This document shows positions 10,942 to 22,863 of a DNA stretch of 64,000 nucleotides, one piece after another. The stretch spans positions 64,726,001 through 64,790,000 of the forward strand of contig CM060733.1 in NCBI GenBank assembly GCA_030704615.1, given 5' to 3'. This DNA is from Takakia lepidozioides. Its lineage: Eukaryota; Streptophyta; Takakiopsida; Takakiales; Takakiaceae. A program made the position numbers and the translations under genes. The notes beneath the pieces were generated by a model. The model saw nothing but the letters and a program-made list of their open reading frames with translations. It did not search any database and was not told the DNA's origin. The first letter of the stretch is position 1. Each line of letters opens with the position of its first letter.

Positions 10942-12940
10942 GTGAGTGATGAAAGAGAAGCTAGACTCCAGAGATATTCAGCAAAAAGAGAAAGTTATCT
11001 GAAAGCTAATTATCCATATCTTTGGGAGAGAGGAATAGACATAGGGGAATCATCTGGACCTCTCACACCATTAAGATCAGAGAGTACATCACCTATACCG
11101 GAAGAACTAGAGTTGGATGCCACTCCTTCTTTTTCTTTGCAAGAAAAATTAAGGGAATTGGTACAGGAAGAAGATCAACCACGAGGTGAAAGATCTGAGG
11201 TACATCCCTGGATAAAAGATTTGACAGAAATCTTTGATAAGAGTTGGCATGGAACACCAAAAGTAGGAACTCCAGTTTCTGAGACGGAAGACGAAGAAGG
11301 AGGAGAGGATGTGGCAGAACCAACGGAGAGTTCAGACTCTCCAACACCATTGCAATTGAGTTACATGAGTGAAGAAAAAGAAACCCAAGGGCAGAACTTG
11401 GAAGATGAAAACAGAGAGAAGAAAGTGGAAGAGGAAGAGTATGAAGAAGTAGACCCAACAGCTGAGGTTGAGACTACAACCAGGACATCCCAACCCGTTG
11501 GACCTGGATCAAGTGTGGATCACAGGCCAACGAAGGTGTCGGCTCAGGGGATCAGGCGGGCAGCCTGGATCTGGCTCTGGGATGACAGGGAGTGTGGGAA
11601 GTAGTGCAACTGGAGGTGGGAATACTGTGAATATAGTGGGGCCAGTAGCAGGGAATGCTCAGGGGCCAGCACTTGGTGGAAGTACCACCACAACTACAAC
11701 AGGTCCTCAAGGACCAGCACCAGCAAGGGGGCCAGCACCTGTCAGTGGGCAGGGGGTAGGGCCACAGATGGCGTTACAACCAACACGGGCAAAACCATCT
11801 TTTCCAATATATTCAGGAAAAGGGGATCCTGATGTACACATTAGCCAATTTGAGCACATGTGTATTGTGAATAGTGAGAATGGCGATGATGCCAAGATGA
11901 GACTGTTTCATTGTTCACTTATAAAGAAAGCAAGTGAATGGTATGCAAGATTCCCTGATAATCATTTCCTAACCTGGAATGGCTTGAATACAACATTCCG
12001 AAATAGGTTCAGGACAAGTAAAACTGAGGATGAAGTGTATGGAAGTTTACAACAGTTAAAGCAAAAGAAGCATGAAACTGTTGATGAGTATATGGAAAAG
12101 ATGGAATTGATGATGAAAAAGCTGGCTGTTGTACCAGCACCAGGTTTACAGAAGACTTGGTTTGTGAGTGGACTAAGACCAGAGTTGCAAAAGAAAATGG
12201 ATATGTTACCCCATAATACAGTGGAGGAGGCATTTGAAACAGCGAACAGAATTGAGCAATTCGGAATGCTCAGGAGAGAGAAAATGGATGATGAGGACTC
12301 TGAGGATGAGTCAGACGAGGAAGAAGAGCAAGAGCTGAAAATGAAGAGTAAGAGGAAGGAAAAGTTGAAGAGGGATAACTATGAGAAAAGATTAGAAGAA
12401 ATCTTGAAGAAGTATGCCACAGAGGCTGCAACACATTGGAGGAAGGGTGTTTGGTGTGCAAAGTGCCAGAATGAAGGCCATACCACCACTGAATGCCACA
12501 TGAAGGAGAAACACTGTACTATCTGTAAAATGGATAACTATTCTACTGAGAATTGTTACTACAACAGAAAGACAGCAGCAAGAGAACCTAGGCAAGTAAG
12601 GGTGCATCAAGTGCAGCCCCAGCCAAGAAGAAACAGTGATCAGGACCACTATGGTAGGCCTGGTGGTTATAACAATGGCATGGAAGGGAGAGGTAATTCA
12701 AGAGGGAATTACTAAGGAAATTCCAGAAGCAACTATCAGGGTAATCCAAGGGGGAATTACCAGCCAGGGAATCAGGTTTACAGAAACAATCCCAGAACAG
12801 ACCAAGGGCGAGGACCTAATGGGGAAGAACTGTGTTACTATTGTAATCAGGCAGGACATTGCAAAGCAGCCTGTCCATTCTGGATCAGACACCAGAATGA
12901 GATGAGAGCTCCTGTGAATGAGGGGCCAGTGGTGGCAGCT
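10942..12940 (+). pseudogene. G1 gag polyprotein, broken frame
   Basis: Two overlapping frames (10942-11604 and 11468-12715), plus readable sequence to about 12940, make up gag. First comes an acidic region, then a Gly/Thr-rich linker, then a retrotransposon gag domain (PSFPIYSGKGDPDVHISQFE onward, residues such as ASEWYARFP), an acidic coiled segment, and cysteine-rich knuckles. The canonical CCHC knuckle CYYCNQAGHCKAAC lies after a TAA at about 12713. In G2 that codon is CAA, so the stop arose by C to T. Gag would form the particle and package RNA; this copy cannot make it whole. Confidence 0.75.
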
Positions 12941-12966
12941 CACATGGTTAGGCCATGTGTTGTACC

Positions 12967-13745
12967 AGAAGTAAGTACAATGATAATAACGAGAAGCAAA
13001 GCCAACTAATACCTCCAGTAGATGAGGAAGGTGATGATAATGAAGATGGCAGTGATGTGCCTAAAGATGATGAGGCATGGAGAGATGAGAAGGAACTGCA
13101 CAATGAAGTGGCAGATACCATAAGAGAAATGCAGAAGAGTACTGATATTCCTATGGCAAATTCCTCTGATTCTGAAAGAGAAGATGAAGTGAGTGAGGAT
13201 GAAGGGAAGAAAGAAGCTGCAGAAATGCAGAGTAATGAAGGGACTTTGGCTGAAGTAATATGCCAGTCCAAAGCGGAGATTACCATTGGACAACTATTGG
13301 CTGTGGCACCTTATTGTAGACACAAGCTGTATCAAGCAATCAATCGAATTGCCCATGTGACAGGGAACACAGACCTGAACAGCAAGGTGACCAGTTATAA
13401 TGTGAAGCTGGAAGGGCGAGAAACAGTCATGGACTTTGATGATTCTATGCCAGTAATCCAATTGAGAATTAGAAGCACAGAACTAACTGATGTACTGATA
13501 GATGAAGGCTCTGGAGTGAATATCATGACAGACCAATTAAGGCAGAAGCTTGGTCTAAGTAACATGAAACCAGCCCCATTTGCAGTAACAATGGCAGATC
13601 AAAGAAGTGTACAGCCATTGGGATTGATAAGAGGAGTTAAGATACAGATTCAAAAGATAATATTTATGATCACAGTAACTGTGTACCAATTGAAGGTGAA
13701 ACAAGCAGTTACCCACCACATTTCTATGAAGAAAGAGAGGGAGAA
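12967..13745 (+). pseudogene. G1 protease region
   Basis: Acidic linker followed by the aspartic-protease domain. The catalytic motif reads VLIDEGSGVNIM, where related copies have VLIDGGSG, so the glycine after Asp is replaced by Glu. The frame is disrupted after SKAN at the N-terminus relative to G2. After TVTV at about 13684 the sequence jumps to the segment before RT, so about 300 bases present in G2 are missing. An active enzyme would process gag-pol. Confidence 0.7.
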
Positions 13746-14197
13746 ATGGAAATCCTAGAGGAACCAGCCACTGTGAGTTTACAGGATGAAGTGGTGACAG
13801 GATGGACAATCACAGCTGATGAGCAGGTGAGAGAAGTGAATGTGGGAACTGAAGGGGAGCTGAGGATGGTGAAGGTAGGGGTTGATTTGGAGCCAAAATT
13901 CTTTGAGGAAGCTAAAAGTCTGTTCATCAAATACAGAGATGTATTTGCTTGGAGCTACGAGGATCTGAATGGGATACCACCTGAGATCTGTCAGCATAAG
14001 ATTGAACTGGAACCAGGGTCAGTACCAATTAAACAGGCAAGGTACAGAATGAATCCCAATTATGCACAGAAGGTTGGAGAAGAGATCAAGAAGTTGGCTG
14101 AGGCTAAGTTTATATACCCGACAACTTGGTTGTCACCCATTGTGATAGTTCCCAAGAAGAATGGTAAACTGAGAGTTTGTGTGAACTATAAGAAGTT
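13746..14197 (+). pseudogene. G1 reverse transcriptase, N-terminal part only
   Basis: The frame matches the start of the G2 RT, including GIPPEICQHKIELEPGSVPI and LSPIVIVPKKNGKLRVCVNY (motif 1 region). It then leaves homology at about 14197 and ends in unrelated AT-rich codons. Four residues of the TT(W)LS region differ by a small deletion relative to G2. No YVDD-type active site is present, so it is non-functional. Confidence 0.75.
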
Positions 14198-14509
14198 AAA
14201 AAAAATTGGCCTATTTTTCAGTTTATTTTTAGAAAAATAGAGAGTAGTATACGTAACATTTTTAGTAAAGAATCCCCCCAAATATTGAAGACATTGTTTA
14301 CTAGACATTTTAATATTTAATTTAAAAACACATTTAGACGTCAAAACTTAGAGTTTACAACCGTTTGCCCGTATACCACTTGGCCCATCTAGATTATAGG
14401 TTTGTGTGCCTTCTTAGTAAAAGATGATACCCCAAAAACCCAAAACATAAGATGCTATGGACTAGAGCAAATCGACTTGTTTTTATTTGTAAAATAGTTC
14501 ATAGCTCTC

Positions 14510-14600
14510 GAGAGAGAGAGATGACTCCGGCCGAAGCCGGCATAACTAAGAGCCACTTCGCCTTGCGGCTACTGCCCCTTTTCAGGGGTGGGCCCTATGA
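14510..14600 (-). mobile_element. 91-bp LINE 3'-end insertion with 10-bp duplication
   Basis: The insert matches the 3' end of the LINE at about 745-830, including the CCGGCCGAAGCCGG hairpin, the GAGCCACTTC stretch and the (GA)n tail. It is flanked by CATAGCTCTC at 14500-14509 and again at 14601-14610, a perfect 10-bp target-site duplication. It is an extremely 5'-truncated retrotransposition product, or a SINE borrowing that tail. Confidence 0.75.
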
Positions 14601-14610
14601 CATAGCTCTC

Positions 14611-16600
14611 AATTCCTAAGGTAACTAGTCCATATAAAGTGGATTTCGGTTGGTTTCAAAAATGGCATACCTACTTTGTTTTCATTTCTACCATTATACG
14701 AGTGTAGATCCAGTTTTTTTAGTCCATAAGATTTTATGTTGTAACATCGGCAGGCCACAACAATCATCTTTAAAAGTCCATACCTCTGTAACAAATAATC
14801 TTTTTCGCAATCTACCAATTGGTACACATTTTTACTATAGTTAAAAAACCTTACACCAACCAAATTTACGTGAAATTTTGATTTGTTGGAAAAATATAGT
14901 TGAAATCATGGATGGAGGTCACTGCAGAAACTGCCATGTTACGCAATTTCTGAGCCACCCAACCCTGCATCTACCCAGTTATGCATGTGTCGAACATGCT
15001 TTTGGCTTGAGCTTTGCAATTCAAGCTTGAGAGGAGTGGCTCTTGAGCTAGCAAGTGAAGAGAGCTTGAATGACCAAGACTTCGAATGAGACAAAGCTCG
15101 GTTACTTAGCAAAGGACGTACAAAAGCTTGTTTTTGAGTTCTGAGGAGAGATGGAGCTTGTTGTGTGGCAAATTCATTACTAAATGAGTTCAAAATCACT
15201 TTGGTTGCACATTGAGATGAAGAAGATTAAGAGAATTTACCTTGGTATTACCTAGAATTCATGGATGTTTGAGGGGATCAAGCATGGAGCTCAAATGAGC
15301 ACAAACCCTAGCTTGATAAAGCTAAACCTCAAGGAGATAGAAGGGAAAATGGCTAAACCTAGGGGGAAATGGCGTTTCAAAGGGGAATACAAAGGAAATA
15401 CGAGAAAAATATGTACAGGCCCAAAGGATTACTGGGGGAACATCAAAAAATATTCTTTGAAAACTTTGGAAACACATGGGAATTTGGCACTAGAAGGATG
15501 TTTGTCCTTTACACCTCGTTTTGAGTCGTAACAGACAAAAACGACTCTCCGACTCTAATTCGTAAAAGACTAGTTACAACGGACAGCCCAGTTGAACCTG
15601 TCATGTCGGAAATTGAGTAGTATCGGACAGTCGTAGTATTTACTAGTCGGGAATTATTTCAAGAGAACCACGTGGCGCACTCAGGCGGCCTGCTCGTGCC
15701 TCTGACTTTGACCATGACTTTGGTATTTCACTTTGGTAAATTGACTTCAATTACATTTATGGAGCTCGGGGGCACCTTCAAGGCCCACATGGCATAACTG
15801 CGACAATGCACGTGTACTCCGTTAATAGCCCCTTCACATGCACGTGGCGCCTAATGGGGTGGCGGAGCGCATCATGGTGTAGTGTTACACATAACACGCA
15901 GTGCTAACAAATGAGTAATAATTACATCTCAAAGTCCCTAGACGACGAATTGTTAATGGTTTTTGTACGGATTCCATTAGGCCATATATCCGTGTCAATT
16001 CTGTTGGCTTTGAGATGTGAAGGCCGCAGGTAAATGTCAACCATTATGATAACACAAACAACACCTCTTTCGTGTTTGACAACAATGTGCTAAAATGCCA
16101 CATAATGCGTGTGTGACGTATTCCGTGCCATTTTCGTACTTAAACAATGCGCGATGATACCAGCGCGACATTAGTATTCAATTAATACCTAGGGATTTAG
16201 TGTTACTTTCAGACTGAATCGGTGCCCCACACTACATCAGTGTTATTTTGAAGCTCAAAATGCTCGGAAAACTTATACAATTAGCTGCGGTGATAGCAAA
16301 TCGGCTTCCTAAACCAAACCAAATAGCTTGGCTTCAAAAGAGCCAAATATATAAGATTAAAACCCACTAGTTCAAGGAAATAAGGTGTAGTAAAAGGTGA
16401 CTTCTTTCCTCTTATAGAGATTTGTACAGTTTCCGCAGTTGACATCGGCATTGTAGTGAAAAAGTGTAGACAAATTCATGACACAATGGTTGGAGCTATT
16501 TGGGTGAGGACCACAAAAGCTCAAAAAGTCTCTCCACAAGATAGTACAAGACATAATTCAAGTGAAAGCAACACAAGCGAGATTTAGAGGTCTGAACAAG
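14611..16600. other. AT-rich stretch without recognisable genes
   Basis: I see no supported gene. Short frames at 14939-15199 (minus) and 15265-15531 (plus) lack domains and splice context. Repeated CACGTGGCGC and GCACGTG motifs occur around 15660-15850, which is common in degenerate transposon margins. Confidence 0.4.
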
Positions 16601-16687
16601 GCCTCTCTCCTGTACAGACCACCCTACTCACTCCTCACAAAAAACTAACCCTTCCTTACTTGTTGCAAGTAAGGGTTCCTCTACGAC

Positions 16688-18347
16688 TTATCTGACTAGA
16701 TCTGAAACTGCTCTAGAGCTATATTTGAATGCTTTACACAGATTTATACTTGTTGGTGTCCAGGGAAGGGATCCTTCTTTTTCTGCCACTGTAGATACAA
16801 GCGTTGTCATGGCATCTCCAATGCATCCCATCTCCATTTCCAACATCTCCTTCACCAGCGTGATACTGTCCATTTTGCTGAGTATTACAATCATCTGACT
16901 CTCTGTAACCGCAACCTTCTCTTGGTTTCTCTGAAGCATCTCTTCCAGTACTGTCGCTCGATGAATGAACTCAACCCTCATTTGCTCCATATCCACTGTC
17001 AACATCTCCTTCTCTCCCATCATACCTGAAACCTCCCTGTCAACCAGGTTCTTTTCTGTCTCCCACTCCTCCTTTGCTATCAGAAGCTCCTCCATGCGTT
17101 CAGACAAGGCACACTCTCGAAGCTCTGCATCACTCACCCGAGCTTGGAGGGTAACTAGACTATCCTGCACAAATGTGAGGACCTAGTCTTTTTTCAACGA
17201 ACGATTATCTGCCTCTTGTGCTCCAACAATAAGGTTTGTTTTTCTACATCCCACTCCACATTCTTCTGTGCATATTCTTCCTTGAACTTGACAACCTCTT
17301 GCTCTTTTATCTCCAGCTGCCACATATTACAGACCAATGATTAACTTAGTCAGCTAGTTGAACTGAACTATTTTACAGTTGGAGAGATATGAGACATAAA
17401 GGGAGGGGAAAACTTACTTTGCAAATACATCCTAGAACTGAGAAACCGAGATACCTAGCTCTGCAGAGCATCTGCAAGCACCTGCACTGCTTCCAATCGC
17501 TCAGTCTGCTCTTTCTCAAGACTGGACTTCTCCTGTGCATGCAGGCCTGGTAGCAGTATCTCTGCACTTTCAGAAACTTTCTTCTCGAGCATCTCCTTTT
17601 CTAGAGTCAATTGCACCCTCTGCTCTTCTAATGCCACTGAGTTGCCTTGCAGCCTAGAGTGATTTCCTCCTGAATCTCTCTTAGCAAGATGTCTTTCTCT
17701 ACTATCTCCATACTTGCAGCTTCAACATCCAGCATCTTCCAGCTTCCCCTCTCTTTAAAAAATTGCTCTTGAGCATCAAGCAGTTGCTGCAATTTGACCT
17801 CCTTGTCCTCAAGCAGAGTGTTCCCACGTTCAAGGTCACATTGCAAGGCAAACAATAAGCTGTCTCTTTCACGTATCTCTAAAACACTACTATCAAGCGC
17901 CACTCTCATCCCATCCTCTGACACTTGCTGTAATTTAGCTCTCTCCGATAGCCACCAACCCAAAATAGACACAACAGTTGCTTTCTTCTTCAACTCCTTT
18001 AGCTTCACCTTACCACACACCACTTTTGTCTGCAAAGCTTCTGTATGTTCCTTAAACCCCTTAATCAGCATCTTTTCCCTATCCTTCTGTTTTTTAGCTT
18101 CTACTGATGCAACCTCACTTAAGGACTTCACTTTGCATTCAGCATCATGCACCAGCTGTCGAGCACACTGTAGCTGTTTCTGATACCTAAGCAAGGAGCA
18201 TGTGGGCACCACCCCTGTACATGAAGCGCCGTGTCCAGAATGACATCTGGCGCAATCTGGGCTTTGTAAAGATAACACTTCTCTTCTATGTTCTCTTTTT
18301 ACATCTGCAGATAACACTTGGCCATATATGCATTGTGCCTTATCCAA
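16688..18347 (-). pseudogene. Broken coiled-coil protein gene
   Basis: Minus-strand frames 18347-17628, 17637-17455, about 17330-17215 and 17170-16688 are all Glu/Lys/Leu-rich with heptad-like spacing (for example KQKDREKMLIKGFKEH, LEEQRVQLTLEKEMLEKKV). They read as one long coiled-coil protein. The first and second join only through a single-base shift near 17645. The second ends in TAG next to a plausible donor, and the third and fourth are separated by a shift and a TAG near 17190. The pattern suits the tail of a long cytoskeletal protein such as a plant kinesin-12, but no motor or other diagnostic domain is present, so identity stays open. Confidence 0.45.
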
Positions 18348-18782
18348 GACTCAATGCCATTAGTGAATTATATATATAAACATATATAGTAGATATACGT
18401 GTATTGTCTACAAGACAAAAAAAAACTAAGTAGACAAACATTTGATAGTGATAGTGAGATAGCATACCGCCCTGTCCTGCCTGTGTCATAGGTTATAACT
18501 TAAACTATTTCACTACTAGTGGTCCAAAATTTTCATAGGTACAGCTGTCAATGACAGCGTGTCCTACATAAACCAAGTACACAAACATTGACAATGCTAG
18601 TGAAATATCATACCATTGTCTTGGTTGTATCAGCGGTTGTAGTCAAACATTTCACTATTAGTTAAAGACTGATAAATATGAATAAAAATTAATGTCATTT
18701 ATAATTACATATATCAGAGTTTGAATTAGGGTGTCATACGACCAACTAACTATGTAGTGAAACGTTTTCTAGTGGTAGTAAA

Positions 18783-18885
18783 GATTTGAAGGGGATACCC
18801 CTGAGATTTGCCAACATAAAATTGAGTTGGAACCAGGTTCAATACCAATAAAGCAAACAACATACAAGATGAATCCCAACTACCA
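18783..18885 (+). pseudogene. Gypsy RT scrap
   Basis: About 100 bases encode KDLKGIPPEICQHKIELEPG, then SIPIKQTTYKMNPNY, matching the RT start of G1 and G2. Both sides are unrelated. It is a short fragment of the same family. Confidence 0.7.
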
Positions 18886-20235
18886 CTACTCACATGCCAT
18901 GGTGGCACTTTTAGGAGCGCATGATGCTTCTCAGCCTAAAACAAGTATCTGACGATCAACGGAAGCAAATCACAGCATTGAGTCAAAGCGTGGCACCTAG
19001 CACTAGAGATTACCAGAACTCTCCCTGAATTTATTGACTGGGAGTACATCAAGGTCAGTATATTAGCTTGTACAGATGTGATTGCCTTGTAGTTTTCTAC
19101 ATATTCATTTGATGGATCCACGTTGCTGCATTAAGGTCTTCAAGAAACTAACTCTCGTGGATTTGTTCTTGACTGGAGAAAAAAATGGCTGCCGTCTCAC
19201 AGAACTTAATCCTAGGATTTCAAAAATCTAGCTGTGGTTATCCAGAGTACAGTGCCATCAGAGACGAGGTACTTCTTGCATTTAATGCGAGTGTCACTGA
19301 CCATGCTACTATCAAATTGTTTCTAAAACACTGGGGCAGTCCCTGGGCACTGGGTCACTGGGAAGCTCCGTGCAGAGCTTTACCATCAGCTGGGAGTCAC
19401 AAGACCAAGAATCCGCTCAACAAATGAGGAGGTCCATGCATGGGGAATCAAGCTAAAGGACCTTGCTGTCAATGATGCTTGACGTGTGGATGGAGATGAT
19501 CCATTTGGAAGTACAGCGGTCCATGCGGCAGTCTCTTTGGTAATGAAAGGTCCACATTACAATTCATACAAACCTGTTGAAGTTACCATCACACAGGCAT
19601 GCTTCACCCGAAAAAACGCAAAGATATCGTGTTATCTGGTCTTAATTTGCACTACTAAATCTACTGGTATGCAAGTTCAGCTCTGAGCAACTATCATCAA
19701 TAGCATTCAACCCAAAACTGCCCTGCATGTAGAAATCTCCAGCAGCTTTTTAACACCTGCAGAGTCTATATACAATTGCTAAAGTTTTACATGTGGGATG
19801 CTGGACTGTTGAAAAGCAGTGTAATTATCAAACAAAGCAAGACATAAAGCAAACCACTATACATGATTTCACCCTCAAAATGAGTACCAAAACTGAGGTG
19901 CCCTTGCCCTCAAGGATACGATCTGAGCATTTGTCACACAACTCTTTGAGGAATGGTGCAACTACCTGCTTTTGGAGCTCTTGCACTCGTTGGCGCGGAG
20001 CTCACGACAGCCCTCTCCCTCAAACACCTAGGCAACATCTGAGAGAAATGGAAAAGCCCCAAGTGGGACTTGAACCCACTGACATGCCCAACCACGTGTG
20101 GCTTGCATGTGGGGCAAAGATGTGGTATGGGGCAAACTACAAGTATTCTGGGCTGCTGCTCAGACAGGCCAGAGTATTTGCCCCCCCTTTGCATGCATAT
20201 GGATGCAATGAAATGCAAGTGAGAGAGCAAATGAA
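18886..20235. other. No supported gene; scattered fragments
   Basis: The region has several broken frames and no complete gene. A segment near 19010-19055 reads RTLPEFIDWEYIK before a possible donor, but I cannot identify it. On the minus strand around 20050-20085, GGTTCAAGTCC resembles an RNA polymerase III B box; no convincing A box or cloverleaf accompanies it. Confidence 0.35.
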
Positions 20236-20400
20236 TGCAATGCAGGTTTGCAATGCCTCCATGTCCCCTGCCGCACACCTGCATAACATACGGTTAAGCA
20301 CTCCCTTCGTATCCTTGCAGCTGCACCTGCATTTGACATACAAGCCCACGATAAGGAAACCAGCAAAGTCGAAGGACCATGTCCTCCGCATTGACCAAAA
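20236..20400 (-). pseudogene. PPR fragment
   Basis: Minus-strand translation gives VGLYVKCRCSCKDTKGVLNR and then AAGDMEALQT, a decayed version of the MYAKCGS..DAKGVFN..MEALET unit seen at 52 kb. Another MEALQ scrap follows at about 20680-20740. There is no intact frame. It belongs to the same family of dispersed PPR modules. Confidence 0.5.
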
Positions 20401-20887
20401 TGATCAAAATGCAGCTGCGTTCAAGAGATAAAGACAAACAAAAGATTACATAGAAACAATGAAGGAACTCAGGGCACAACGTCCATTAAACCGTAACCTG
20501 CAAGTACCAGACAGTAGGATCAGATGATGAGTTCCATCCCATATACTTGTGGATTACAAATCTGCTACCGAACCAGCTGGCAGATCTGATAAAAATCACC
20601 TACACAGCCAAGCACTCCTCCCATACTTTCAACTAGGGCTATCAGGTTTGCACATGCATTGGGCTACCATGTGACGTGATGCAAGTTTGGGCTGCACCGT
20701 AGGCCCCAGGTCTGCTTGCAAAGCCTCCATGTCGCCTGCCCCGGCCCTACTCTTCTCACTTGAAGACTCATGCTCTGAATCAGACCTGTCATCTCTCTCT
20801 AATTCATCCCTAGCAAGGGGGTGAGCGGCTTCGATCCCAGTCATTGTGTGGCCCTCGTCAGTTTGCAAAGGTTCATGATCATCCCCG

Positions 20888-21985
20888 TCAATCTATGTTG
20901 GCGCCTTCAAAGGCAGGCATGTCATCATTGTCCTCTCCCATGGAGGCTCCCCCAACCTCAGCAATGACCCTTCGAGACCTGGGGTCCATGTGCAAAACTA
21001 CCTTCCAACCATGACATGTTGTATCATCAGCAAAAAAAACTTGCTCCACTTGTGAGGGAAAAATAAAAGGCTGGTCATTTTCAGGAAGCATACGAGTAAA
21101 GTCCACCAGTGTGAAAACATACTCGTCTTTCTTCATGGTGGCATTTCGACCCACCATGTTGGCCTTCACCCAAGTGCACCTGAATAGAATAGGCTGCAAT
21201 GTGTTGTAGTCTAACTGTAATATCTGATTGATGAATCCAACGTATTGGAGAGAGGCCCTCACAGGATTGGAATCAGATGCACTGCTAATTCTACTGTCTT
21301 TTTCAATGACAGAACATACCCCACTATCAAAAGTCACATGGGCTTGTCCATCAGTCATTCTCACCCTATATTGTTTTCGATAGGCCCTCATACTAGGATA
21401 TGACTTCACTATGAAAGAGGGCGGTACACTCAACCTCACCACATCCATATCCACATCCTCCCTGCTGATTGTACACTTGCTACAGCACGGGGGAGCCATT
21501 CCTGGAAAGGGGGTGGTAATTGGAGGTGTGGAGGGTAATCCACACAAGGCTGTCTTCCATGACGACAAAGACCACGCTGCTCTGTTGCGAAGGCTTCCCT
21601 ACCAGCAACCACTCCTTCTTTCTCAGTTTCGTATACTCTGCACATAAAATTGGCATCAAGGGAATAAATGGGCAGCCTGCAAATTCCACCACGCTCCTGT
21701 CGCAATAAAACCCAGCCATCAGTGATGAAGAAAACAAACACAAAAAGAACATACCTGAGAAATTGGGCAGTAGCAACCGAGTTGTTAAGCACATAAATGT
21801 GGGTTGCATCTCACACGATTGGTGACATGGATTTTTTGAGGGCACTGCCTTCCAACACCTCGCGGCCAACCATTGACTCATCCTTATTTTGATCCTACAC
21901 CCTCCGTTAGGTATGCTTGAATTCTGCAATGTACTCCGTGCAAAACCCCAGTGCTTCATCTATTGCGTACCCTTCAGCCATACTA
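20888..21985 (-). pseudogene. CACTA (En/Spm) transposase C-terminus with DUF4216-like domain
   Basis: The frame 21568-20888 contains YVGFINQILQLDY, ILFRCTWVKANM, DEYVFTLVDFTRM and FPSQVEQVFFADD, the recognisable order of the DUF4216 domain at the C-terminus of plant CACTA transposases (TNP2 type). Upstream on the same strand, 21985-21780 translates to AEGYAIDEALGFCTEYI, then VGREVLEGSA and HIYVLNN, also typical of this family. It has in-frame stops where Arg or Trp are expected (TAA, TAG, TGA). An acceptor/donor-like boundary near 21770 may mark an intron. The catalytic DDE part is absent. Confidence 0.7.
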
Positions 21986-22121
21986 CCTTCTGGTCTGGCC
22001 TTGTTTCGAACGTACCCCTTGCATCCAGGTTATGCCTGTCAGAATTAACATACATCCCAACCTAAACCAGAACTGCTCCTTACTACAGACGAGAGAATCG
22101 CTTGTGAGAGAGCGTTGAGGC

Positions 22122-22863
22122 ATGGCTCCCCCGAAGGCTGCCAATCCACAGGCAGTGAAGGCGGCGAAGGCTGCCAAGGCGCTGAAGACAGCGCCGGTGC
22201 TGAAGAAGTAATGGAGAAAGGTGAGGACATCTGTGACGTTCCACAGGCCCAAGACCTTGAAGAGGCGCAGAGTCCTAAGTATCCTCGCATCAGCGCCCCG
22301 CCCAGAAATAAGCTTGACCATTACAAGGTCCTCAAATACCCCCTCACTACCGAGTCAGCAATGAAAAAGATCGAGGATAACAACACTCTGGTGTTCATCG
22401 TGGATGTGCGTGCTGACAATAAGATCAAAGTGGCGGTCAAGAAGATGTATGACGTTCAGACCAAGAAGGTCAACACTTTGATTGGGTAAGATCTTTTATT
22501 TGGGAAACCCTTATGCTCCCAAATCTATTAAACTAATTGTCCACTTGTATTGATTGGTGTAATGTCTTTGAGGTTGCCTATATCGCAGTGTTCCAGTGGT
22601 TATGGTTTTGCCATTCACTGTATTGGTTTCATATCAATGTTCCACCCTCGGGCTCTGTGTTTCTCGCTATGCCCTCACTTGTCGGTCCACGGACATTCTT
22701 TTGGGGAAAGAAGTCCTTTGAGCCTCTCTCTCCTTTTTTATGATGGAACCTTGTTTTCGTATTGTGCAACAGGCCTGATGGACAGAAGAAGGTGTATGTG
22801 AGGTTGACTGCAGATTGCGATGCGCTAGATGTTGCAAACAAGGCTTGCTACCACTTTTTCTAG
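22122..22863 (+). pseudogene. RPL23A: Ribosomal protein uL23 (L23a) relic with intron
   Basis: The start [19 protein letters not shown] fits the N-terminus of plant L23a, and the body [40 protein letters not shown] is highly conserved. Three defects are visible. A TAA at 22209-22211 follows VLKK. A small indel near 22272 shifts frame between RPKTLKRR and SPKYPRI. The C-terminus ends KACYHFF instead of the usual KIGII. A GT-AG intron (22486-22772) is kept in a sensible place ([15 protein letters not shown]), so this is a duplicated gene rather than a retrocopy. It would encode a large-subunit protein near the exit tunnel. Sequencing error cannot be excluded. Confidence 0.75.

Larger units (their letters stand above)
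9433..14197 (+). mobile_element. Ty3/gypsy element G1, truncated
   Basis: The element starts with an LTR (TGTTAGAGGGCTG) and continues through a leader, gag-region frames, protease and the beginning of reverse transcriptase. It stops at about 14197, just after the YKK of the RT N-terminal block, where AT-rich DNA takes over. There is no RT core, RNase H, integrase or 3' LTR. Relative to G2 it carries stops and a small deletion near 13684 between protease and RT, but it keeps the 5' gag part that G2 has lost. Together the two copies document one family. Confidence 0.8.

Noticed and set aside
20050-20085. tRNA gene or SINE on the minus strand
   Set aside because: Only a B-box-like GGTTCAAGTCC is present. 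No A box at the right distance, no acceptor stem and no cloverleaf.
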